This document shows positions 46,736-55,506 of a stretch of 64,000 nt of DNA, piece after piece; position 1 is the first letter of the stretch, and every line of letters begins with the position of its first letter. A program made the translations under genes and the position numbers. The DNA lies in assembly GCA_008690995.1 (NCBI GenBank), contig VRMN01000001.1, forward strand, positions 1,860,001 through 1,924,000. Direction: 5' to 3'. The notes beneath the pieces were generated by a model. The model did no database searches. It was not told the origin of the DNA and saw only the letters and a list, made by a program, of their open reading frames with translations. The stretch is from Porphyridium purpureum. Taxonomy: Eukaryota > Rhodophyta > Bangiophyceae > Porphyridiales > Porphyridiaceae.

Positions 46736-46764
46736 ACTGTACTCAGCGCTCGACACAACTGTAC
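46736..46764 (-). promoter_or_regulatory. Two GTACAGT motifs upstream of the TKL-like kinase
   Basis: Copies at 46736-46742 and 46758-46764, 22 bases apart, sense orientation. Confidence 0.45.
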
Positions 46765-46777
46765 ATAAATCACAACC

Positions 46778-46840
46778 AACAAAAAAAACATCACTGAACA
46801 CCGTTCAGATCGGAACAGAACCCCCGTTAAAAAAAAGAAG
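46778..46840 (+). repeat. 63-bp direct repeat, copy 1
   Basis: Identical over 63 bases to 47139-47201. Contains a small hairpin (CTGAAC, ACC, GTTCAG), a C5 run and two A8 tracts. It is A-rich, unlike its surroundings. Confidence 0.95.
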
Positions 46841-47138
46841 CTTTGATGATAGCGTCTTCGTGAAGCACGCGTATACCAAACGTGTACCAATAGTAAACTA
46901 CTGGTGGCTAGCTGAAGCAAGAGGTCCACAACAAGACGACTTTACTCCTTAACACAACCTAGCTCTTACCTCAAAAGGAGACAGAGCGCCGACTCGTCGG
47001 CCGTCTCTCACACTCTAATGATATACTACTGTGGTTAACCATTACGGTCACCAACCAACGGAGAGTTGTCATCATTAAGTATTTGATGACTCCTCATCAC
47101 GTCATCAGGCAGGCAGAGAGGGATGACAATATTCCACG

Positions 47139-47201
47139 AACAAAAAAAACATCACTGAACACCGTTCAGATCGGAACAGAACCCCCGTTAAAAAAAAGAA
47201 G
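47139..47201 (+). repeat. 63-bp direct repeat, copy 2
   Basis: Exact copy of 46778-46840, 361 bases downstream, same orientation. The 298 bases between hold a 7-bp-arm inverted repeat (47068-47090, GTCATCA/TGATGAC). No target-site duplication, primer-binding site or polypurine tract is visible. Confidence 0.95.
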
Positions 47202-47488
47202 GGAAAAAAACCCCCTTGCTGGGAGGGTGTACTGTACGATGGTGGATGGAAGGTACAGCGTGTGCCGTTATGTGTGTTTTTTTGGCAACTGAATCTCGAC
47301 AAGTAGTAGAATTGGTGCGGAGCGAGTGGCGGTTGGGGAGGCGGAACGCGGCTCGCTGTCTTTATACCGGGTTGTGACCTTTGCTGTTGCTCCTGCAGTT
47401 GCCGCCGTCGCTGCTGCCGCTGCTGCTGCTACTGGTGGTGGTGGTGGTGGTGGTGGGAATCTGTGTGGTACGGGTAAGGAGAGCTGCG

Positions 47489-49138
47489 ATGGACAAGTGG
47501 AGCGTCGATGAGGTGAGTGCCTTGCTGCGCTCGCTCGAGTTCTCGGAGCAGGTCGTGGACGCGTTCAAGACAAATTCCGTGCAGGGCAGTGATCTGAAAG
47601 GGCTCTCCGAAGACGACTGCAAGAATGAGCTGAAAATGACAAATCTGCAGTACAAGAAACTGCGCCGCGCAATCGAGGAACAGGAGGCCAAGGCCGGTGA
47701 TGGTGCGGGTCCCTCGCCAGCCGCGTCGCCAGCCGCTTCGCCCGGATCGACGTGGGGTTCAGCGGTAACGGCACAAGCAACGGTAATGCCGCAAGGTTAT
47801 TCGTCGGGTTCCAGCACGGACGCAGGCTACCCGGTGGTTCCGGAGCGCGTCCCGCAGCCATATGGCATGACTTCCATTCCTGCAGCAGCTGCGATGAATC
47901 CGTACGCTCCCGCAGCAGCGCCTTACTCTCAGCCTCCGCCACAGTACAACCAACCACCTCCCGCCTGTGCACCTGTGCCAGGCCAGCCCGGTCCTCATGG
48001 TCATCCAGCGTATGGGGTGCAGCCAGTGCCGTATGGTCAATTTCCTCAGCAGCGAGTGTCGCAGATTCGGCGGGAAGACGCAGCAGAGTACAAGCAGCTG
48101 GCCGTAACCATTACGCAACTCGAAAAGCAGAACATCGGGGTTGAATTGGAAAAGGCGCGCGCGGCGATTGGCAAGTGTGAAGCAAGTCTGAAGGCGGCGA
48201 TGCCAAAGGTCCAGCAACAACAGCAACGAGTCGCGAAGGAGAAGAAGGACGTGGACAAAATCGAAGCCGACAAGTGGTATCCGGGGAAAAAGATCTTGGG
48301 CACTGCTCATCACGAGAAGAAGGGCGAAAAGGAGAGAAAGGAGTATGAAGATGCGCTCGCAGCACTTCGAAAGGAAGAAGCCACCGTGGCAGCGATTAAA
48401 GCCGAGATGGAAAAGGCAAATATCAATGCGCACCGCCTTCAAACATTGAAGGGTGAGCTGGATACAAGCCGCGAGAAGTATGAGCGACTCTTCAATCGCG
48501 TATTCGATGGACATTCGCCAGCCTGCGATACTCGAGAGCTGGAGTTGAAGCAGCAGTTGAGTTCGATCAAGCCGCAGACGATGGAAATCAAGCAGATGAA
48601 GAGCACGTACGATCAGGCGCAGGCACACATTAAGCGAGGTCAGAAGCTCATTGCTGAATCGCAAGCGCTGCTTCAGCAGGCACAGGGCCGGGCGACAGCG
48701 GACATCCTCCTCGCTCCTGGGCCGACGAACGGGCCATTAGGTATGGCGAACGACATTCAGAAGAACAGGCTGTTGCAGCGTGCGGACATGCTTCACATGA
48801 ACGCGCAGCAGAGTTTTGGTCAAGCCAAAATGTTACTGCCGGAGATGCCAGGAATCACAGAGGCGTCGATCAAAATGCCGCGGCCGTTTGGAGACATGAT
48901 CTTTGACAACATCATCTCCGACTTGATTGTCCGAAAGAAAATCGTGCAAAGCAATGAGCAAATGAAGAAGCTCTTAGGAGAGGCCACCGTTGCGCTGCAG
49001 TGGTGTGATGGTGTTATTTCTCGCGAAATTGACCCCAAGTTTCACCGACTCACGCAAGAGCACGCAGACCTTAATCGGCAGCTCGACACACATCGCGTCC
49101 AGCTTTTCAATACCGCATGCAGGCAATACGGTGTGTAG
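47489..49138 (+). CDS. SAM-domain coiled-coil protein
   Basis: 549 residues. An N-terminal sterile alpha motif domain fills residues 1-66 (KWSVDEVSALLRSLEFSEQV, GSDLKGLSEDDCKNELKM, LQYKKLRRAIEEQ). A Pro/Tyr/Gln-rich linker (about 85-190) follows, then a long coiled coil (about 195-420; ITQLEKQNIGVELEKARAAI, VAKEKKDVDKIEADKWYPG) and a C-terminal helical domain (PRPFGDMIFDNIISDLIVRK, ALQWCDGVISREIDPKFHRL). SAM domains form homo- or hetero-oligomers or bind RNA; the partner is unknown. No enzymatic motif. The C-terminal domain is not one I recognise. The frame opens upstream through a Leu/Val-rich translation of a GGT/GCT repeat, which is noncoding leader; the ATG at 47489 starts the SAM domain properly. 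Confidence 0.82.
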   Translation: MDKWSVDEVSALLRSLEFSEQVVDAFKTNSVQGSDLKGLSEDDCKNELKMTNLQYKKLRRAIEEQEAKAGDGAGPSPAASPAASPGSTWGSAVTAQATVMPQGYSSGSSTDAGYPVVPERVPQPYGMTSIPAAAAMNPYAPAAAPYSQPPPQYNQPPPACAPVPGQPGPHGHPAYGVQPVPYGQFPQQRVSQIRREDAAEYKQLAVTITQLEKQNIGVELEKARAAIGKCEASLKAAMPKVQQQQQRVAKEKKDVDKIEADKWYPGKKILGTAHHEKKGEKERKEYEDALAALRKEEATVAAIKAEMEKANINAHRLQTLKGELDTSREKYERLFNRVFDGHSPACDTRELELKQQLSSIKPQTMEIKQMKSTYDQAQAHIKRGQKLIAESQALLQQAQGRATADILLAPGPTNGPLGMANDIQKNRLLQRADMLHMNAQQSFGQAKMLLPEMPGITEASIKMPRPFGDMIFDNIISDLIVRKKIVQSNEQMKKLLGEATVALQWCDGVISREIDPKFHRLTQEHADLNRQLDTHRVQLFNTACRQYGV

Positions 49139-49701
49139 AATTGCGTCGTCCCGGCAGACACGGAGAGGTGGACATGGCCCGAGGCTCCAGATCGTTGCGC
49201 ACGTGGTAGACCGTAATTGTCAAGCAGCAGTGACCGTTCATGCATTACTCACTGAATGTGTCCGCCAATTGGGTCTCATGGTTTGAAAGCAAGGTTGCAT
49301 GGAACGCAGTGGTTGCGCCTGCTCTTGGCTTACCAGGGCTTGTGGGCTCCATATGACTATGACGACGCCGTGTGGCCGTCCTCAAAAAGTCAGAACAATA
49401 AATAAGCGCGCCCCGACTCAAAGTACGTCTCTCTTGCTCAGTGCGGGCATCGGGTTCGTTCGGCGTCGTCGGCTCTTGATCCTGCACGAGCCTGGACAAG
49501 CCGGCGGGTTCGTGATTGCCACAAGAATCGTGCGTATTTTTGCGAGAAGCCCGATGCAGCTGTTCGGTGATTGTTTACGTCACGCTGGGGGTTGCCTGTG
49601 CGCGACGTATGTGCAGGAAAGTCAGAAGAGGCAGCGATTGGCCAGCTCATCTTCCAAACTGAAGAAAACGGTTCACTTTCGCGTGCCGCGGATCTGGCGT
49701 C
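49139..49701. other. Intergenic region
   Basis: 563 bases between two plus-strand genes. Only short open frames; no recognised element. Confidence 0.4.
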
Positions 49702-50232
49702 ATGTGGCTGAAGGAAAGAGAGCTTGTTGAGCTTGTGCGCGCGACAGAAGCGACGCGCAGCCGTGCGTACGCGATGATGGAGCTTGCGTTGCGCGAGAGT
49801 ATTCGCAGAATGGAGCTCGCGGGAGACGGCAATGACGTGGAGGACCAGGAGTATAAGCGCATGATCGAGCAGTTTGGTCTTGAGATGCAAGCTAGTAGAG
49901 AGACGCTTGATATGGTCATATTGGACCTGGCAGAGCACACAGAGCTCTTAGAGCCTATCAAAAAGCTGCGCTCGCTAGAAGATGAGAAGCTAGTCGCAAC
50001 TGTCTCGCTTCATGCGCTGAAACGTGCGTTGGCGCTAGCTGATATTCAGATTCGGTCAGGCAATGGAAGCGACAATCCACGTCCTATGATCGAAATTAGC
50101 GTCGAAAAGCTAAGAGAGCGGGAAATGGAGCTCTGTCGGAACATCGAGGCGCTCATCGTGAACATTCGAGACGAGCACGATTGCATTAGTGAAGTTCTCG
50201 CCGAACAGGAGCTCCGGGCTGAACAAGAGTGA
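49702..50232 (+). CDS. REX1-B (Required for EXcision 1-B) domain-like small helical protein
   Basis: 176 residues, almost wholly helical. The order of features resembles the REX1-B family: an N-terminal helix with RATEATRSRAYAMMELALRE, a middle helix YKRMIEQFGLEMQASRETLD, and the closing motif LRSLEDEKLVATVSLHALKR, which parallels the family LLRxVQxxExxKLxLTxxLQ segment. An additional C-terminal helix (KLREREMELCRNIEALIVNI) is present. REX1-B was named from a Chlamydomonas locus needed for DNA repair; the molecular role is poorly known. The assignment is by pattern and should be read as tentative. A generic coiled-coil protein is the alternative. ATG start is unambiguous. Confidence 0.65.
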   Translation: MWLKERELVELVRATEATRSRAYAMMELALRESIRRMELAGDGNDVEDQEYKRMIEQFGLEMQASRETLDMVILDLAEHTELLEPIKKLRSLEDEKLVATVSLHALKRALALADIQIRSGNGSDNPRPMIEISVEKLREREMELCRNIEALIVNIRDEHDCISEVLAEQELRAEQE

Positions 50233-52112
50233 AAAGCAGATCATACGCGCGTGGTCCGGATTCGAACCGAGCGGTGTCCCCAGACAGCATACACGCTTTT
50301 TGCAGAAGAGGTTAGTGACCGATGCGGGAGACCCAAATCCCCAGCGCTTCATGTTCGCGCAAGTACACGATCTTTGCGCCATTGATGTCGTGGTCCGTGA
50401 TCGCAACGCGGGTCTTGGAGCAGCACCTTGATTGTCAAAGGTAGCGGGGTTTTAAGTTTAAGTGAGATGAAGTGATCGGCCTGGTGACCTCTGGTTGGCT
50501 AGTGTCCCGAGGAGCGCGCCAGTTGGTGGGAGGCGCGAGATCATGTCCGTTCGCTCCCGAGCAACAGAATTCTCCCAGTGTGCATTATTTCCACAAGGAA
50601 AATGCTTTGCTTCTTTCTGTCCTTCCGACGAGCGATGTCCCTCTCGTTTAGCTTCTTGCATCTATATCGGACGCTATGGGCGTTTGGATACTACTTCAGG
50701 AGGAAGAATGTTATGGGATCCAGTTGGACACGCGGCCCGCAACGGTGCGCATGTCGACGCCATTTTCCTGAAATAAGTCTCTTCCTCAAGCTAGACTGTG
50801 CAGTCGATTACATGCGGAGCGAGCACAAAGTGTTGGGCCTTTGTTGGTTCCAGTCACCGTCGCACATTTTGATAATTTCCACAACATGGCAATGTAGCCC
50901 ACGATTCATGCCATGTCGTATTCATGTTCTGGGCAACTCCAGAGGCTCGTGTCGCGCGGAAAGTGTGAACCTTGTTCCGCTTGAGGCATGCGTCGACCGT
51001 CCTGCCGGTTCGTTTGGTGTCGTCGTGCTGTGCTGGTCCCTGTCCTCATGCGGCATTATTTGTGCTTCGCCGTGTCCTTCTGTGTAGCGTCACGCATCAA
51101 GTTTGTGCATCGAGGTCGCGCATTGGCGTTGCGCACAAGAGATCCCAGCGGACCTGGCAGCAGCATGCGATGAAGCAACATGTGATGGCACGCGTGCATT
51201 GCGACCGCGAGCAAACCTGGCGACCAAATATTCAAGAACGATTATGTCACGGGGTTCATTTCCGGCCGGCGCAGTGGGGGCGCGTGACTCTATGTTTGGG
51301 ATCGATGCGAGGCAGTATGTGACAGGCCAGAATGTGCATTCTTATGTTCACCATCTTCACCTGCAGCACCAGCTCATGCAACTACATTCTTAGCGACGCG
51401 CGGCCTCAGCAGGAAGGCAGATCGCTGGCCTCGCACAAGCCACTCGAGACGCAGGTGTGGGAGGAGATTATCATGGCGTGGTCGGGATGAGAACGCCCAG
51501 CAAGGCTTTCGGAAGATGCTTCGGAAGCTCTACTGGAGACTTTAATGGCGCCAACGTGGTTTTAGGAATTGGAAGGTTTGACTTTGGAGGCGAGAAGCTG
51601 CTGCGCATGTGTATCCTTGCCACCATTTGAGACAGGAAGCGCTAGTGGCAGGGCTCCAGCCATGAATTCTCTTTTCGGTGCGGGTGGTGCAACCGCGTCA
51701 ACTTCTGCTGGACAGGAGCGCCGGCCATTATGCGCCAGTCCTTGCAGAAAGAAGCGACACTGCAGACGATATTTGTCTTTGGAGAGGAACACTCACAACA
51801 GCACGTAATCTGTGCCAGCGTTCTGGTACCTTTATCCCATGATTGTATTCGGTAGTATGTTTACCGACGTACATTTTTGGCGGTAACTGAGCTGATTGGT
51901 CCCTGACAGAGTCTTGTGTTATTGGCTCAGACTCGGGCGGATTGTCACAGTTTATTGGGCAGACACACACAAGCACACGCTTTTCGCTCCTCTCTCTGGC
52001 TTTGTGTCAAAATCACGCATACGAAATTCTGAGGAAGACATCTGTGACGGTGCTGGATGATTGCATCTTGATTTCGCGTGCGCGCACGAGTCTTTATTGG
52101 ACCTGCATGTGG
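50233..52112. other. Gene-poor 1.9-kb region
   Basis: No intact gene. One stretch at 51103-51645 looks like interrupted coding sequence. A tRNA B-box-like sequence near 50267 has no foldable tRNA around it. Other open frames are short and overlap on both strands. Confidence 0.45.
51103..51645 (+). pseudogene. Protein-like frame with one internal interruption, family unknown
   Basis: About 180 codons in one frame with a single interruption; both sides look protein-like (MSRGSFPAGAVGARDSMFGI, then TRDAGVGGDYHGVVGMRTPS and FDFGGEKLLRMC). No domain recognised. Could be a decayed gene or chance in this base composition. Confidence 0.25.
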
Positions 52113-53894
52113 TTACCACTTTACGCGCGCTTTTGTTGGATTCAGAAGAACAAAATCCGTATTCCACTTGGCAGCGCGCGCCTCCTTTAAGAAGCGTGCG
52201 TAGTTGTTCCGTACGTACTTCTGAGCATCCGCCAAGGAACCGCCATCTCGCGTACGCTTCACGGCCATGGTCCACGCGCGCAGCACGTCGTCCGAGCTCG
52301 CGTCCTCGTGAAGAATCACGTAGATCTTCCCGTTGCGCTCCGTGGCCATGTATTTCTCGCCACGATAAGTTTTGAGGCTTTCCTGCAGTGCACCAGAGTT
52401 CGGAAAGGCGTCCTTAACGGACGCGCCAAGCTCAATGTTAGAGTGCCAAAGTTTCCAAGGCGGGATGATGATTTTCTCGTAGTGACTGATATCATATGGC
52501 TCTGGCAGCGGTTGGCCTTTGAAAAATGTTGCAAGCAACATATCTGAGCGCTGCCGGTTCAGCGTCACAAACTGAATGCATTTCATAGACCGCAGGTTGG
52601 CCGCCATGTGCACGATGCCAAACAGAGTGTAGGCCAGCAATGATTTGGCGTAGTTCTGGCCGATGAGCTGGCTGATTCCAATGCCTGCACCAAGTCCGAC
52701 AATCTTGCACGTGACGCCCTGGCTCTCACCTTTTGTGGCAATGTCACCGGTATTCTCACGGAGCGCAAGCGATTTGTAAATCGAGTGGCGCGTGGCGGTG
52801 CCCGTCATGGACGCAACGCCTTTCATCGTATTCGCAACCGATGCAAGCAGCAAAAAATTCGAGGGCCATAGAGGCGTGAGTAGCTCAAGAACGCCGCCAA
52901 GATCCTCGAGCAGGTCGGAGCCGATGCGCCACGATTTTGGGTCATAGTCAAACTGCTTACCGGCGAGGTATCCGTACGCCACCTTGCCAATGTACCCCAA
53001 GCCGTCCTTGAGCACCCAAGCGGTGGCCGCAGCGACGGCCGCCGTGTTCTTTTTTCCCACTCCAAGCCCGAAAAATAAAGCCTCGGTACTGAGAACGGCC
53101 ATCACACTCGATGCCAGATTTTGCAGCGTGCGCCACTGAGTAAACGCAAGATAGTCCTTTGTGACTGTGTGCGGAAAGCCGTCTGGCATGTAGATTGTCT
53201 TGATCATATCAAAACCTTGCTCTTTCAGTTCGCGCTCATCCTGTTGCTTTCCTTGGATCAACGGCGTCGATGCGTCTTCTGATCCTATGAACTCTGTGAA
53301 TGTCCCATTTCCTGAGTATTCGGTCAGTCTCAAGGTACTTACTGACGCAAAAAGAGGTATCAGCGGTTGCGGCGCCGCTGGTGGTGGCGATGATAGTGGC
53401 GAAGATACCGGGCGACCCACGTTGTTTGCACGCCCCACATCAGACATGACGACCACATGGACTGCGGCTGCAAGCTGCCCTCGCAGTTTTGCAACAGCAA
53501 GCTCCAATTCGGCGCCTCCTGCGACCTTCTGCACCACGACTGCTACTCGCACATCATGGCTACACGCACCCAGACGCTTCGCATCAAATACGCGACCGGC
53601 GTACTTTGCGACGCGCATTCCTGTCTGCACCGCCAACGTCGTGGCGTACGCGTATGCCTGCATCTGCAGCAACTGATCCTGGCTCGACCGATCATCGCGC
53701 TCCCAAACCAACACTATTCGACGATTCTCGTGACGCCATCGCCGCGAGCGCGACAACGGCGGCGAAACACCGCTCCCGCGCCAACCATTCAACGCATTTG
53801 CGTTCGATCTTCCCTTCAACACGTCCTTCGGGCGGCGTGCAGTACTTAGTGCCGCAATCGCACTTGGCGGCGCAAATCCCACGCCGGAAGACAT
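52113..53894 (-). CDS. RUS1-like protein (ROOT UV-B SENSITIVE, DUF647)
   Basis: 593 residues. The N-terminus (MSSGVGFAPPSAIAALSTAR) looks like a red-algal plastid transit peptide with an early Phe. The DUF647 domain runs from about 215 to 460: FPHTVTKDYLAFTQWRTLQN, then SSVMAVLSTEALFFGLGVG, AATAWVLKDGLGYIGKVAYG, FDYDPKSWRIGSDLLEDLGG, LLLASVANTMKGVASMTGTA, and TRHSIYKSLALRENTGDIATK, split by normal spacing, with GLGAGIGISQL. The C-terminal part after HYEKIIIPPWKLW is the usual RUS tail. In Arabidopsis RUS1 and RUS2 act in UV-B sensing and auxin transport, linked to vitamin B6 homeostasis; biochemical activity is unclear. The frame opens further upstream (ATG at 53978, TTG at 54035). The ATG at 53894 leaves the paired GTACAGT motifs 89-106 bases upstream. 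Confidence 0.88.
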   Translation of the reverse strand: MSSGVGFAPPSAIAALSTARRPKDVLKGRSNANALNGWRGSGVSPPLSRSRRWRHENRRIVLVWERDDRSSQDQLLQMQAYAYATTLAVQTGMRVAKYAGRVFDAKRLGACSHDVRVAVVVQKVAGGAELELAVAKLRGQLAAAVHVVVMSDVGRANNVGRPVSSPLSSPPPAAPQPLIPLFASVSTLRLTEYSGNGTFTEFIGSEDASTPLIQGKQQDERELKEQGFDMIKTIYMPDGFPHTVTKDYLAFTQWRTLQNLASSVMAVLSTEALFFGLGVGKKNTAAVAAATAWVLKDGLGYIGKVAYGYLAGKQFDYDPKSWRIGSDLLEDLGGVLELLTPLWPSNFLLLASVANTMKGVASMTGTATRHSIYKSLALRENTGDIATKGESQGVTCKIVGLGAGIGISQLIGQNYAKSLLAYTLFGIVHMAANLRSMKCIQFVTLNRQRSDMLLATFFKGQPLPEPYDISHYEKIIIPPWKLWHSNIELGASVKDAFPNSGALQESLKTYRGEKYMATERNGKIYVILHEDASSDDVLRAWTMAVKRTRDGGSLADAQKYVRNNYARFLKEARAAKWNTDFVLLNPTKARVKW

Positions 53895-53982
53895 TACGAT
53901 CAAGTCTCTACGTCTCTGCGTCTGTGCTGCGTATCGTCTGCTCCTCCTCGGCAAACTGTTGCGCACACGCGAGCACATATTC

Positions 53983-54000
53983 ACTGTACTCACACTGTAC
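53983..54000 (-). promoter_or_regulatory. Two GTACAGT motifs upstream of RUS1
   Basis: ACTGTAC on the plus strand at 53983-53989 and 53994-54000, 11 bases apart, close to one helical turn, 89-106 bases before the preferred ATG. Confidence 0.5.
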
Positions 54001-54289
54001 CCCACCGGATTCTGTTCGATCTGGCGCTCAAGCAAGCGGGTGCAGGCGACGACGACACGGTTGCGGGGCAGCAGCGCGACGAGGCGATGGACGAGCCTCC
54101 GGAGCTTGCTGTAGTCGTCATACGACAGCTAGCAGGCGCAGAGCGCTGCTCTCGCTGAGGCATCGCATTCGTGGCCAGCGCTGACCGCTGTATGTTCAGT
54201 GTTTTTCGGACTCGAGCGGCATAGTGATGCTGAGCTAGGTGCTTGAATCTCAGGAAATGACAAGTTCTACGGGGAATTAGGAGACACGG

Positions 54290-55494
54290 AGCAGTGCCCG
54301 ACTAGTGCTCAATAAAAGTCGAGTGACTCTTGTGGCTGCGACAGTACATCCAGACTGTGAGGCCTGGTTGAGCAGGACTGCTGATGGTACAAAGATCGAG
54401 TCTACCCTGACGTGTGAGAGGCGTGCATGACTGTGAGTCTGATAAGCCATAAACCCCCCACCATCTCCATCATGGTGCGAATCGGACCCGTGTCTACAAA
54501 TCACAAGATCTGCCCTTGGTTCTGTGCAATCCAAGTCCAGGTACATTGTCCCACGAGCGCCTCCTACGCGCACTGAAGCAGCATGCGCTCTGCATCTGAG
54601 ATGGTCAGCGCACAGACATCTGTCAAAACAACTGGGACGCGTGCCAGCGTATCCAACTTCCTGCCACGCGCCGGGGGCGCAGGATCACGCAGCTCTTGGA
54701 TGTGCGTGATCATGTTCCGCAGCCAAGGTACGCGGAACCCGGTCATTCATTGCGCAGATCTGCGTGAAGCACACGGCCCTGGCGCGCGTGTTTCAGTGCG
54801 TGGCGAGACCAGCGCTCATGCATCCAGCCTGTCCGTGCACCTCACACTTAGCGCCGGGCTCACGCGCGGCAAGTGTAATGCGCGCGGGTGTTCAGTTGCC
54901 GGTAGTGTTCAGCTTCCCGTAGTGTACAGTGTTCGGCGGTTTGTAACGCGCCGGGGAAGAAATTCCGCCCAATTGCATGGTGAGCTGGTGCGTCATCAGC
55001 ACGCTCGTGAAGCTGCGGGACGAACGGCTGTGTGCAAACGAACCGAGCACGACAGCCGGCCTCCCGCTGAACGGCACCGCGCGAATCTTACCGCGGCAAA
55101 TGATTTTGACACTGAAACTGGTATCGCGCTGGTCCGCATCATCGCACGAGAGGTGCGTCGGTTTGTTGCTGTCTGAATTCAGCCATCCTGCTGCTCAACG
55201 TGGACGGCTGCGAGACCAGATTGGTTTCGTGTGCGTGAGGAGCGAGAGCCAGCCAACGTGTACACTATCCCACCATCCGTCATACCCGCAGCAAGTTACA
55301 AAGCACACCGATTCTACAGGATCATCACTCGGGATGTGAATGGTTTTCTCTCCCATTTTACAGTGTGCCAAGATCAGGGACATGACTTCCTGCGCCCTGC
55401 GAGCCCTCCCCGGAGCGTGGCTTCCAAGACTAGGAGCATCATTGCGTGGACGCGCGACGAGTTCTAAGAACTCTGCCGTTTGAAACTGACTCAT
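54290..55494 (-). pseudogene. Discontinuous minus-strand coding-like stretches, family unknown
   Basis: Three parts with protein-like composition on the same strand: 55195-55494 (MSQFQTAEFLELVARPRND start), about 54890-55190 (VKIICRGKIRAVPFSGRPAV) and about 54290-54746 (MTGFRVPWLRNMITHIQEL; later MYLDLDCTEPRADLVICRHG). They lie in different frames with at least three interruptions. It is either a decayed gene or a spliced gene in a largely intronless neighbourhood. No domain recognised. It overlaps the promoter side of the plus-strand zinc-finger gene. Confidence 0.3.
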
Positions 55495-55506
55495 GTAACT
55501 ATAAGT

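Larger units (their letters stand above)
46562..47488. promoter_or_regulatory. Divergent spacer with 63-bp direct repeats and ACTGTAC motifs
   Basis: 927 bases. ACTGTAC at 46736-46742, 46758-46764 and 47231-47237. An exact 63-bp direct repeat at 46778-46840 and 47139-47201. A GGT/GCT trinucleotide-rich stretch at about 47400-47460 precedes the SAM-domain gene. No gene seen. Confidence 0.6.
53895..55506. other. 1.6-kb region between RUS1 and the zinc-finger gene
   Basis: No intact gene. ACTGTAC motifs at 53983 and 53994 serve RUS1; GTACAGT at 54924-54930 is sense for the zinc-finger gene. Three minus-strand stretches look protein-like but are not continuous. Confidence 0.45.

Noticed and set aside
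46778-47201. LTR-type miniature element
   Set aside because: No target-site duplication, tRNA-primer site or polypurine tract seen, and the repeats lack TG...CA ends.
47759-48664. 301-codon minus-strand open frame opposite the SAM-domain gene
   Set aside because: Shadow of the plus-strand coiled-coil coding sequence; Leu/Arg/Cys-rich with no domain.
50258-50400. tRNA B-box-like GGTTCGAATCC on the minus strand
   Set aside because: The presumed T stem has only four pairs, and no matching acceptor, D or anticodon arms could be found nearby, including in permuted order. A covariance-model search would settle it.
54583-55176. 197-codon plus-strand frame
   Set aside because: Composition is Arg/Ser/His-rich without hydrophobic core; the opposite strand is more protein-like.
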